From Pithys albifrons albifrons (Eukaryota; Chordata; Aves; Passeriformes; Thamnophilidae), in assembly GCF_047495875.1 (NCBI RefSeq), contig NC_092474.1, positions 12,307,655 through 12,371,654 of the forward strand: 64,000 nucleotides of DNA, read 5' to 3'. A model generated the notes under the pieces. The model saw only the letters and a list, made by a program, of their open reading frames with translations. It was not told the DNA's origin and ran no database searches. The position numbers and the translations under genes were made by a program. Within the stretch, counting starts at the first letter, position 1. Each line of letters opens with the position of its first letter. Below, piece by piece: positions 24,361 through 36,700 of the stretch.

Positions 24361-24575
24361 GGGAGAGGCAGTAGGAGAATCCCATAATGCACTTTTTTTG
24401 TGGGGGGAGAGGGGGACAAGAAGGCTTAACTCTGTTCTGGCCATACGAGAGGAGGGAGAGGTGGAGGATGCTCTGTATCTTCAGAACCAATGTGTCACCA
24501 GGCTGGGAGGGCGGGTGGGAACTCCAGGATGGACCTGATTTTCAACTCATCTATACACTGGTTTGGCAGTTAAAT

Positions 24576-24682
24576 GCCTCCCTGACATCCGATCCCGTCA
24601 GATCTCGGAAGCTCAGCAGGGTCAGTCCCGGATTAGTGCTTGGATGGGAGACCTCCTGGGAAATGCCGGGGGCTGTAGGTTC
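24576..24682 (+). pseudogene. 5S rRNA-derived sequence (pseudogene or 5S-headed SINE)
   Basis: The stretch follows vertebrate 5S rRNA from near its 5' end to near its 3' end. It has GCCTC at the start, GATCCCGTCAGATCTCGGAA, the internal control region A box AAGCTCAGCAGGGTCAG (24609-24625), the C-box block TGGATGGGAGACC (24641-24653) and GGGCTGTAGGTT at the end. Substitutions such as CTAAGC to CTCAGC, and a changed, shortened 5' arm, rule out a normal functional gene. It stands alone rather than in a tandem 5S array. The sequence continues into a non-5S part (24683-24760, with AAGCTCGCTCGGCCGTGACA), so it may be the head of an old 5S-derived SINE of the kind found in amniotes (for example AmnSINE1) rather than a simple pseudogene. 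RNA polymerase III could still recognise the control region. Confidence 0.85.
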
Positions 24683-27600
24683 TAGTCCTGAGGACTTCCC
24701 TGGCACCGTCCAAGCTCGCTCGGCCGTGACAGATGAACCTCAGGACTGAAACGGTGGGGCCAGTTCTGGGCACGCTGAGCCTCACCTAAAATCCACTGCA
24801 CAGGCTGGAAGGGCACACCCACATGGGGACAGCCCTGCCCAAATCTTCATTTGTGAAGCTGAGCCACACACACACATACACTGGTTTAGTTAGAAAAAAA
24901 GCCTCCGGAATCAACCTCTTAACCCTATTTCCTGATTTAAGGAGTCCCTTGGCCAGCACAAAGCTTTATTCTTCACCTCTAGCACAAAAGAGAACAACAG
25001 TGGTGGCAACAAAGATGGCTCCAGTGGTTTTCTGTCCTCCTCAAGTTACATCTCCACAGTTTAGTAATAAAGGAGATTTCAAACTCAACCTCATTCCTAC
25101 CCCAATTGTCTTGGTAAAAAACAGGCCTTAGAGTCTTCACATTCCAGGTCTAAGCCTATCCTGGCTCCATACATTCCTTTTCTAGAGAAGAGTGGCTGTT
25201 TCACTCAGATCTGCCCACACTACTGAAGCCAACAAGGTGACTTAGGCATTATTTGCAAACACTTTACCTCATCTCCCAGATGACAGAAAGCAATTGTGGC
25301 ACAGTCAGGAGTGGAAAACACAGCATCAGCCTCTCCTTCTCCCCTCAAGACCATGTTGAGGCAGGTCCTGGCTCTTTCTTTTTGTCAATATTGTCTCTGG
25401 CTTCTGCTTTTGTTTCAGTGCTGTTCAGGGTGGCTTTATACCTGCTGTGACTTCTCTTTCCCAGATCACACTTCTTCACAACCATTTTCTGTCTTTCCAT
25501 TTGCCATCCAGTGAACCCAGATGGAGGGAAAAAAGAGAGGAGGAGAAAAAGAGAGAGTTGGAAGGAAAAGAGAGAAAGTCTTCAACTCAGTTCTACAGGT
25601 TTGAACAGACAGAATTTCATGAGACACCTGCCAAGAGCCCTGCACACACCAAACAGTGCCAGTACCACAAGATTCCCAGTGTCTTCACCCAGCAAACATA
25701 TTTCCTTATTTTCAAAGCAAGAAACATGTTTCAAGTAACACCTTTTAGTGTCACAAAAATGCCCTCCAAGAGCACATTACCCAAAGGAAAGAGGATAGAG
25801 TAAATTTTTGATTGAAACGTGGTATTTCCAAGAGCTGATTATTCCTCATTGCCTGTAGATCATTCACTTTCTGCCCACGTGCACAAAGGGAACAGCACAG
25901 AGGAGTTTCAGGCTCCACCTTTGAGGGTGTCTTCATGGAAGGCTGGGAGACAACACAGTAAGTGTATCTTGTTAGTCCACCACCGATGTCTGTGCAGCAT
26001 TTTTGATATCACAGAAAGCCCTGGAGCCTGTTGCAATATAATTAATGTGATAGGAAATCTTGTGCTGGAGCACAGCCAGGATTTTCATCACACTCAAGCC
26101 TCACTCAGTAAACCACTGGATTTTCCATTCCTCCCTCAGCCACCCACCTTATTTGTCTTTGCTTCCCAGTTCCTCTGAAGCACCTTTTAAACCCTATTGA
26201 CATGACTGTTAGCTATAGTAGCACAAAGGATCTAGGAAGGACTCTGTCTGGAGCAAATTCCTTGCCTGCTGGCTTGTCTTTAGCCTAAAGCAAGGCTCTC
26301 TTATCCCTGCACATGACACCAGCTCATATAGCCTTGAAACCTCGCACGTCCTTATTCCCTTCAGACATTTTTATACTTAAAGTGGTTCCTCCTTCTTCTC
26401 TCCTGTTCTTTTCCTCCCAAGTCTGGCTTTCCAAATGAAATTCTTCCAGCTTTTCTGAAGGGTGAGAAATCTCCCAAGGCCCTTCATTATCCTGGTTATA
26501 TTCTGCTCTGTACTCTGGATGTCTCTCTGATAATAAGGTGCATACATTGTATTTTACAGCTGCAGAAATAAAGGGGATTTATACAGATGGTCTCTTCTAA
26601 GTGTAACACACAGGCCTGGATCCTCTCCCAACATCTGCTCCTAGTCTGGACAAAGGCACTGAAAGATGCTACAAGGTTTGTAGCTCGTGTAACAAAGATC
26701 TCATGGAGAATTGCAAGAGTATAGTCCTAACCCTTAGGAAATGGGTATGGACAACCTCTTGGAATGAGGTGCAGCCTCTACAGGGATGTTTCATCTTGAA
26801 ACATGAGCTTTTTCACCCCACTCTTTATTACCAAACAGCAAATAGCATTTGTGTTGTTTCTTATTACACAGCAGTGTTGGACAGATGAAAATACCTGTAG
26901 CCTGTAACAGATTTGTAAAGAGGTTTGTGCCACACCCACACAATAAACACAGAGGAGAGTGAAGAACAGAAACTGATGTCTTGGTGTTTGGGGTTTATCT
27001 AAATGTTTTCTTATTCTTTTGAAAAATGTGACTACTATTTTGCACTATTTCTACCTTCTGGTCACCAAGCTCTCACCCCAAGCAGAGTGTTGGTTCACTT
27101 CATCCAAAATCCTGTCCATAGGGAAATACAAACAAGGTCCTGCTGGTAGTTTTGGTTTAACCTGGCTCTGAAGTAACCCAGCCCTTTTCACTAATTACAC
27201 TTCCCTGTCCCCAGAGTTTAAGGATTTCCATTCCTTACGAGAATACAAACATAACTGTGGATTTTCTCACTCTCCATGTAAAGCCCATTTATTTAGATAA
27301 ATCCAAAGGACTGTTGGGCTTTGTATCCATGGTTTAGGAAGATCATATTTTATGCTGGAACAAAACAGGTGGTCAGTTCCTGAAGTCTGTCATTCATCTT
27401 TCAGCTTTTCACTGGGTAAGATAACAATGCAAAGTACACTGTAAAACCACAAGTTTCACAGAATGCAGACCCCCCCAAAACCTTGTTAGATGCCCAGTTG
27501 GGAATCCTGAAAATATGCCCTTACTTATCGCAGACAGGGTGCTCAAAAGTCAAGGTTTTTCTAAACCTGGAACTGAAAATTCAAATAACTGTCTAATTCT

Positions 27601-30600
27601 GTTGGAGCTTTATCTCTGTTTGGCATCCCTGGATATGCCCTCTTTGTCCAGCCTCTCCTTCTGTCCTCATGGGATTTCAGTGCTTCAGACACTCTCTCAG
27701 GATTTCAGCCTGTTGGAGCAGGGGCTGTGGTTGGACCTGAATGAACAGTCCAAGCAAAAACCTCACAAAGAGTAAATCTGAGATGTCTGAGGTGCTCTGG
27801 AGTTGCTGGGTGGGAAAACAGGAATCCTCACCTCCAATCCTCACCTCCAACCTGACTATGCAGGAGCAAACCCAAGGACAGCAGGACTTGGCTCATAAAT
27901 ACTACTGACCTTTAAACCAATCATTTCTCAGCCAACCTTCAGTCTGGGCATTTCATCTGTCATCAAAAACACTGGTCAAAAAGATGTTTCTGTGTTGAAT
28001 GGAGAAGAGCCGAGTTGCTGTCTTGATCCTGCCACCACCTCTTTTTGAGACTCAAGGCAAATTTTTCCATTTCTAGACCTGAGCTCCCCACCTGCAAAAG
28101 GGGCACAGCAGGTACCAGCCTCTGCCTCCCCTTCTCCCCATCCACTGTGTTGATAATTCAAGCCTTTCCCAGGCTGAACAACCTCAGACCCAGTGCAGTG
28201 ACTTCAACTGGGGTCTCACAGGAGGAGCAAATCACAAATAGGAAGAGAGGAGCTGTTTGTCCCAACAAATTGAAGAAAACAGATGAGATGCTGTGATTTG
28301 GATGAATATATTACAGCTCTCACCCTCTGTGCCATGACTTTAGGGGAGCTGTGCAGCACATGCACAGCCCAGCTGGATTTGGGGATGGGAAGAGCAGCTT
28401 TGCAGGGAATCTTAGCAACAGGATCTCACTGGTTGTTACAAGCTGTGATCTCCTCTTAGACTATTATTTTATTAAGGAACAGCACATCTCTTAGCAATCC
28501 CCCTTCCTGTTCCCCTCCTGTAACTTTCCTTCTTGAGCTCCCAGGGCTGTTTAATAAGGCAAAGCTTTCAAAGGAGTAGAAGCATGGCCAGATGATCCAG
28601 GCAAACAGCTTGAAAGAGAGGAAAATTTGGGATGCATATGTGTCCTCTTGAAACAAACTGTGGATGTTGAGGTGCATGGTTTAAGGAAGAGCCAAGGGCC
28701 TGGGCTGCTCTCTAGCACAGACCTGCCTAGTCACAGCCACCACAGCCACTTATCCTTTCCAGTGCTTGTTGTCTTTCCCAACCACACAACAGTGTCATTG
28801 CTCAGATGGCACCTTCCCAGCAGAGGTGGCTGTCACATCCCTGCGCTGCAATTGGCTGCACTGCAGATTTCAAAGCCCAGAGCAAGGTTTTTCCACTGCA
28901 GCTTTTCTTCTGGGAGCCCTCTGACAAGCTGAATGGCTCACCCTCCCATGTGCCAGGCCCCAGGAAACTCATCAGTCACCCAGGAGCTTCTCCAGAGCAG
29001 CCAAAAGTACTGCAAGGGCAGGCGGAGTGGATGTCCTGCAAATCCCAGAAATCCTGGGGTGTTTCCCAGGACTCTGCTCCTGCCTCTCTGCTGGAGCAGC
29101 TCCAGCACTCAGGGTTCACACTGGACTGACTCCAGGTTCAATGACAATGTAACAATTTATGTGTGTCTCTGTGCTTTGGTTTGGAGCCCTACAATTAACA
29201 GGGAACAGGGACAGTAATTTCCTTGTGAATCAGACCCAGGGGCCCATCAATGCAGGATCCTGCTCATTCCACTGCTGAGGGCAAGGCTGACAACAGACTC
29301 CTCTCTGCTCTGGTATTTGGGAAGTTGTTGCTTTAAGAAGGATAACAAAGAAGACCTGAACTGTCAGAAGTAAAGAAGAAGCAAACCTTGCTGAGAGAAA
29401 TGAGGAGCTCCTTCTGCAGTCCTACTACTGAAATATTTGTAACCCATGCACGGGTCAGCCTCTGAGAGTGACAGCACTGTTGGGATGAGGGAAAGAATGG
29501 AAGTACATGACTTTGTACTTTTCATTAATTATTTTGGTTTTCTTTGGAAAAGAACACCGGAGTTCTCAGTATTCCCTCCACAATTGCGTTCTGGACCCAC
29601 AGAAAGACACCAGAAATGTCTTATACACAACTAAACACAACTAGAAAAATAAGCAAAAAATATCTGAAAATGAAAAGAACACCAAAATAAAACCTATGAC
29701 TTCAACTCAGTCAGGTTCTTCTGTCTATTACTCTGAAGACATAAAAACAATCAAATCATTGGGACTTCCTCAGCCATTTCCAACAGGAAATGGCATTTTT
29801 CAATGGAAACCAGACTCTCAAAGTGCTTCTGATCAATTCTATGTACAACAGTTCCTAGAGAGTATCTATGTGAGTTGTGATAATTAGGACAAGATTTTTT
29901 TTAAAAAATTGCTGCTGTGAAGGAATTCAATGCCTGGATATGGATTATAAAGCCATATGAGTCCTACCACTCTGGTTTCACCTTCAGCTTTCAAGATGTT
30001 GGCTAAGGACAATTCCTGTTTTACTGTCAGCCAAGGACTGAGCTTATTACAGAGGAAACATATGTCTCAACAGCATCTGTCATGAAATGGTATTTTTATT
30101 CTCTCTTGTTTAGCTGTTTTCCCTTAGAAAGCCATTACATGAAAGTAAATGTATCTTCAGCTCATCAGCACAAAGATGACAAAACATTAAGGATATTTAT
30201 CTTGTCTGCTTGCCATTTAAACTTCTATAAATGTGACCAGCAATTATTCTTACCAGCTCAGGGGAAGCCTTTTTTGGGAAGATTTTCAGCACTAACATCT
30301 TTTTGCTTACATGAAAAAGGCTGTGCAGAAGTTCTTTCTCAAGGCACCACGATGATCCAGCTGCCAATGCCAACCCCTCTGAGGAATCTGAGAAGGGAAG
30401 GAACAAACATGCAAGTGTTTGTGCTGGATGGTGAGCTCTGGGCCAGCCAGAAAAGCAGGGCTGTGCTCCACAAAACGCTTCTCCCACAGCTATTCCCAGC
30501 CAGTGTCAGGCTATTCCTGGCCTCCAGCAGCAGGGAATTGCTTCCTGCCTCCTGCCCCTGCACTGGCTCAGCTTTTTGGCCAGCAACCAGAGGTGTGAAG

Positions 30601-33402
30601 CCACTTTCTGGCCCTCTTCACCCTTTTCCCACCCAGAAGCTTCCTGTGAGCCTTCCCATCTGCTCCTCCACACTCAAGGCTGAGATAATCCAGGTAGGAG
30701 CACACTCATCATTCCAACTCCCTCCAATGGATGCTTTGCTGGACTCAGGCTGGTTGGTCCTGGAGAACAGGGAGATATTCCCACATATATAATTCCCACC
30801 TCCTCCAATACATTAATTTTTACATTTCCCCAGTGGTTTCAATGCTCTTCAAACACTCAAGTTTTGGTCCTGTTCACAGGTTGGCTGAGACATTGCCAGG
30901 TGTTCCCCTGGAGCAGCTCAGCTGGTGTGCTCCATGAATGGCCTTGGCACAGGGAGTCCAGTGGGATGACACGCTCCTCTGGCGCCTGGAAATGGCTTTC
31001 ATACCTGACTGTGGGTTACAAAGGTCCTTATCTCCACACTTCAAAGAGCCTCCTCCCACCTGACAGCAGCCTGGTGTCTCCCCCTGGACTATGTGAAAAT
31101 CTTATTCTCAACAGTTTGAAGCCTTTTGATCTTCATAAAAGCCAGGTCACAGAACATCCCATGCTGGCTGTCCTGAGGAATGCCATAAACCCGGAGCCGT
31201 TGGCACATCGGGCCTCAGGATCTCTAATCTCAGTGGATTTATGAGCTCACAGTTGCTTTGAAGGGACACAGCCTACTTGAAAAATCACAACTATCATTAC
31301 ACATTCCTGCAATTTACATCAATAAAGGAGGAATAAAATCCATAATCTACTAATTTTTCTCCCACCAGTCCAAATTTGTAGTAATTTGCATTTATTCAGA
31401 TGAGGGAATTTCCAGCCAGTTCCATTCTCTGGGCAGTGCTGCACATGCCACTATCATAAATATTATACTGCAAACATTGTGGGGGAGGATTTTAATCTAA
31501 ATACAGATAGTGCCTAATCCAGTGTCTTTAAAAGAAATGTCTGAATCCATTTCTTTGAGCAGCATTTTGCAAGGCTGTTAAAACACAGGGCATGAGCTTA
31601 TGGGTGATGTAAGAAACTTATATTAAGAAAATTCTTACATTCAAGAAATTCATAAGATCAAAAGCGGGATGAGAAGGATTTATTTCTGCACGTTATTACT
31701 GCATCTTCTTTTATCTGTCTGTGTGTCAGGATCTCTGAAAGTGCTTGTCAGCACCTTGTTATCTCGGGGCCTGATCTCCATCCAGAGCACAGAACCCACC
31801 GAGGACCCTCACAGCTTCCCTGGTGACATTCAGAGCCAACACCAGCCCTGACCTGAGCTCAGCCCTGCCAGGTCTGGCCTCAGCATCAGGCACATTGTCA
31901 GAGCTATCTCCGAACTTATCTGTCTGCATTTCCTAAAGTAAGTCAAGGCACAGACAGAAAGGGAACATCTCTGAAACTCAAGACGTTCCCAAGTTGAATT
32001 CCCATGGCACAGAGAAGGAATGTGCCACAGATATGAAATCAGGCTTACAAGATCTCAAACAAGCACTGGCTCTATCACCAAGGTAGTATTTCTACTAATT
32101 CTAGAAGAACTAAAAAATGTGCTTTTTCTTTCCCAGCCCTGTGTGCAACATATTCCAGCATAAAGTCAAAAATTGTTTATGTAGCCCTCTTTTGAGATGT
32201 GGGAAAGCAAGTGAATCTCCCTCCTTCTGTGGCCCTGCCACCCATGCAAGATGTGAGATACTCAAGCCCTACTCTTGTCTGTTGGAAGAGGAAGATCAAG
32301 CCATGCCTCTGTTCTCTCCCAAAAGAACAGGGAATCATGAAAACTTGTGGCATTTTTGCTATTTGAGTCAAGCACCACATAGATCTTCCTTTTATAAACT
32401 CTGTCATGGAGTCAGTTCCCTCCTTCTGCACCATCAATACTTGTACAGAGGCAGAAGGGTTGACTGAATTTGTGGTGATGCTTCACATGTCATGGATAAT
32501 CCCCATCCCTCATCCACAAAGTGACAACAAGCCAGCACATCCCAAGTCACAGGGCAAAAGATCTCTTGGAATTACTTTGCTTCACAAAATATGAGAGAAA
32601 TATTTCCAGTATCATTAAATTTCTCATTTGGCCAGTGCATTTGTCCAGATCATAAAATCACATCGGGGAAAACAACAACAAATCAACACAAAAATCAAAC
32701 AGGAAGGGGGGAAGGAAAGATGGTAAAATTAACACTGCTTAAGACTTCAGACTATCCAAGTTGTCACGTTTGACAGGTTCCTTTTCTTTCCCTTTGAAGG
32801 GTAGGTTATGACAAGGAAAAGGAAATTTTATACACAGTAAAAAGACAGATGGGGAAGGGAAATAAAACAAATCAAAGGGAAGAAAAATAATAATCTCAGG
32901 GCCTATGGGATGATGACAGAAAAAAAAAAAACATAAAAAGGGTATTCCCTTTGCAGTTGTCAGAGCCATGAAGGCACCTGGTGCAACGTTCATGGGTAAG
33001 GCTCAGACCTGTGTCATCAGGAGACAGCTCTCCAGGCTGCAGCCCTGAGTTATGGCTCTCCCATTGCCAGCTGGGACATAACTCACTGGGCAGCAGGACT
33101 GAGGTCAATACACGTTTAAGTAAAAAGGTTTTTTGTAAGCCTGTGGGGTCAATCAGGAAAAGCTGCCATTACTGCAGGACAGGGGCTGGCAGGGGGAGGA
33201 CAAGGCACCCAGTTGATTCCCGGGAAGTGACTAAGGCCATTTGATTGCTAAACAGCAGTCTAGAAACAAAGCACATCCTGGAGGGTGGGAGCCAAGGGAT
33301 TTATCCTTCGGGAAGAACTGCTGGGCTGAGTCTCCTGGCTCTTCTTCCCAGCCCCGTGCCCCTCTAAGCAACTTCCAAATTCAGCAGCACCCACATTCAT
33401 TG
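24683..33402. other. 8.7 kb without CR1 or recognised genes
   Basis: No interspersed repeat, RNA gene or exon is recognised. Possible structure: the first 80 bases may be the body of a 5S-headed SINE; a short 14-base tandem repeat lies at 27823-27851; a POU-type octamer ATTTGCAT lies at 31384-31391 in an AT-rich block (31360-31660); an A12 run lies near 32921. The longest frame without repeat content (236 codons, 30082-30792, plus) shows no family motif. Confidence 0.5.
27823..27851. repeat. 14-bp tandem duplication
   Basis: The unit AATCCTCACCTCCA is repeated directly, followed by a partial third copy. It is a local microduplication. Confidence 0.8.
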
Positions 33403-33764
33403 AGAGAACTGAGAAGGCTCCAGAGAGACCTGAGAGCCCCTTCCAGTGAGAAGCCTGAAGGGTCTCCAAGGGCTGGAGAGGGACTTGGGACAAGGGATGG
33501 AGGGACAGGACAAAGCATAATGGCCTCCCACTGCCAGAGGGCAGGTTAGATGCAATATTGAGAGGAAATTCTTCTCTGTGAGGTCAGTAATGCCCTGGGC
33601 AGAGAAGCTGTGGCTGCCCCATCCCTGGAAGTGTCCAAGGACAGGCTGGATAGGACTTGGAGCAACCTGGGCTAGTGGCAGGTGTCCCTGCCCATGGCAA
33701 GGGGTGGGACTGGATGGGCTTTAAGATCGCTTCCAACTCAACCCATTCTATGATTCTATGATTC
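33403..33764 (+). mobile_element. CR1 LINE 3' fragment with intact tail
   Basis: This is a sense-strand CR1. The order is GAGAAGGCTCCAGAGAGACC, TGAGAGCCCCTTCCAGTGAG, a GGAGAGGGACTTGGGACAAG block, AATGGCCTCCCACTGCCAGA, AGAGGAAATTCTTCTCTGTG, TGTCCCTGCCCATGGCAAGG and the terminal 8-mers CATTCTATGATTCTATGATT. The 3' end is complete with two to three 8-mer units. The copy is 5'-truncated and lies mostly in the 3' UTR and the very end of ORF2. It belongs to the 'substituted two-line' CR1 type seen inverted at 60-252, not the type at 50901 and 56008. Confidence 0.95.
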
Positions 33765-36700
33765 AAATCCTTCTTTCAGAGGCAGAAGATACACAATTTG
33801 AAAAGATTGTTAAACCACCTGAAGAGAGTTCAGTCCAAGCAACGTAAAGGCTCTGGTTCAAGGAAATCAAGAGACTGGCCCTGCCCATATCCCATCACTT
33901 CAGCACCTGGTCTAACTCAAAAGGTAAGAACTGAAGTTCCCAGTTTTATCTGCACCCATCTTACAGCTGCTGTGATGTCATTTACTCTAAGACCATAAAC
34001 CTACTATTTTGTTAAGATTCCCCATGGACTGTTCTGGGGAAAAGAATGGCATCTAACCCAGGTGACATAGACTAGCTTGTGTCTAGTCCCTGCAGGCCCT
34101 TAAACACCCTCCAGTGCACACAGGATTAATGAAATATCCCCCTGCCAAGTCTGAAACCTGAAATCCACGTTTCTGACCCAAGCAGGTCCATAAATAAGAC
34201 AATTGGTCTCTGTGATCAATCCCTACTTCCTGAGAAAACTGGCTCTAGCAGCTCATCTTCAAGATGCCAAGATATCTTGGTTATTAAAGCAAGATTTAGA
34301 GGGGACTGAACTGGAGCCTCTGCTCTTCCACCTGCACCAGCCCCTTTACTTAACCTGAGAAACTTCCATGGAAATGGGGCATGGAATACAGAGGAAAACA
34401 GATCTTCTTTCAGCAAGAAGGGTGGGAATCCCTGCCAAGGGGGGGTAGGTAGTTTGTACAGCTTTTCTTCCATGTATGGAAATACAAATAGTGAGAAGAG
34501 TGGAGAGAAAAAGATAATCCAGCTCAAACTGTTCATGGCATGACTGCAAGGAAAGACTTAGTGAGAAAGGAGGTATGAAAATCCACCTTCTTGCAGGTTG
34601 CCCACAGAAAGGCCTGGCAGCTGGAACCAAGCTCTTGGTAAGGTCTAGTCTGGGGAGCTGCTGTCCAGCCAAGCAGACCTGGAGAGCTGCTTTACTCACC
34701 AGGATTGCACCAGGGCTGCTCCAGGGAAAGTGGATGGGGCCACCCAGTCCAGCTTGGTTTGGCACAAGAAGGTGGTGCACAAACAGTGGTCAGAATGAGG
34801 TCCAAAAACAAGCCCGTTGCTGCCGCAAGGGAAGATGACAAGACTCCAAAGAGAAAGGCCACCACAGGCAGGGCTAACACATTTAGCTTGGCTTTCTAGG
34901 TCCAGGCCACGACTGCTGACAGTGCTGGTGCATCCAAAGAAGGCACTAAAGGGGAAGTCCAGGTTTTACCCACAAGCACAAAAGTGTACTATGACTTTCC
35001 AGTTCTAACACAAGTCCTCTGACTCACCACACAAGCTGGTTATTGCTCATCTTGTTTCAAATTTACTTTCCCTCCAGCAAACCTCCCGAGTGTTACATTA
35101 ATTTCTTTTCCTTCTTGGGTGCTTGAATCCACCTCTTTACAGTACAGAACTGACCTTTTCTTCCATACTTTGAGGATTCATTGCTGTGTGCAGGACTTTG
35201 GAGCCTCCTCCTTTCTGCCCACACTCCTGGAGGCCTCTGCAGATGTTTCCTGGAGTGTTTCCATTTCTGTTCCAGGTAGCTGGGTCATTTCTGTAACAGA
35301 TTAGGGGGGAAGCAACACTTTTATAAAACCATTCAGCACATTAAGGGAAAATATTATCCATTTCAGACCTAAGTTCTCTTGAGAAACAGGAACGGGTTGT
35401 CTGCTCAGCCTCTGCTTTGAATAACTGAAATGTAAAGCAGCATATGGGGGTTACAAACATTTGCTTCCAGCGTGGGACTCTGGAATCCAGGACTTGTAAA
35501 TCCAGGATTGGAGATGAGATTCTGCCACCAGCTCTGGGCTGGGCATTGCCTTTCCAAAGCATTTAGGCCAGGCTCGAGAAGCTCAGCTGCAAGGTGCACA
35601 CGAGCTCCAAGTGTTTCTCTCATTATTATTGCAGAGGCCGTAAGTGGCAAAGGCAGCTCAAGCTTTCTGCTGGTTTCTAACTTGCGGGAAAGCTCGTTAT
35701 CAGTGGGGCATCCTTGAAACAGCAACCAAGAGCATTAACTTTTAATATTTAATGTATTCCTCAGGCTCTGGGAGAGCAATGTGAGAAATATCCCGTAAAA
35801 ATCTATTAGTGTTAATAAAATACCGCCCAACAGGTTGTCCATTATCAGCAATTAAAGTTTTCAAAGCAGGTCAGATAACTCCCCGGAATGATTTGTGTGG
35901 CCTTTACATCCGTTCTTCTCCTTCTTCCATTTTTTTTTCTTTATTAAACTTTCTCAACTCTTTTCCCCCCCTCCCTCCCACAGCCCAGTCTGAGCCCTAA
36001 CCAGTGAATTATAGCACTAATGAGGTGTTTATACTCTCTGCCCATCAATCACAGATGTGGGTGAGTGAAAGCGCCAGCCGATAGTCGGGAAGTGCTGCAG
36101 CCTTTGCTGCAGCCAAAGGAATATTAGACTGGAGTTAGATAAATCCCCTGCTCTTTCCCTTTGTTGCTCTTAGCCCCCAGGGCAGGAGCAAACACACTCC
36201 ATCTGATTTTCCACCCAGCATCGAAATGGGGACATCCTTGTAGCTCATCTATATAACCTCTGTCCTCTCATTTGTCTCACTTCAGCCCTTAACCACAGCA
36301 ATGCATCCCTGGAATGTGATATCCCCAAGAACCAAAGGAGCAGCTAGCACAGGGTGCCACCAAACAAGGCAAGAGATGCCCCCAGTTCTCCCATTTCAAT
36401 GCTTTTCTCATCTTTTCTTGTCTGTGAGCTCCCAAAACACAGACCACACGGATGGTGGCAAGCTGAAGGACCAGCACCAAGACCATAATTAGCTAATTTA
36501 TACTTGTTTCATGTCTTAAAACAAAACAAAACCAACACTTGGGTTTTTAACAGTGGAGCTTTGGCTTTCTCCCTGCTAATGAATAAATCTTAAAAGAAAA
36601 TAAAAATGAAATCTGAATGAATAAACACCCATGTTTATGGAGACCTCAAAGAGCTTTACACCTACACAAACCCAGTCATTAAATGAGGTCTCTGCGGTCT

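Noticed and set aside
24065..24538. 157-codon plus-strand frame across the CpG island as a gene
   Set aside because: G+C-rich DNA has few stop codons, so long frames on both strands are expected. The product (Ala/Gly/Arg-rich start) is not recognised.
24576..24682. A functional 5S rRNA gene
   Set aside because: The internal control region is readable, but the 5' arm is diverged and there are several substitutions at normally invariant positions. There is no clear T-run terminator right after it and no tandem array. It is kept as a 5S-derived pseudogene or SINE head.
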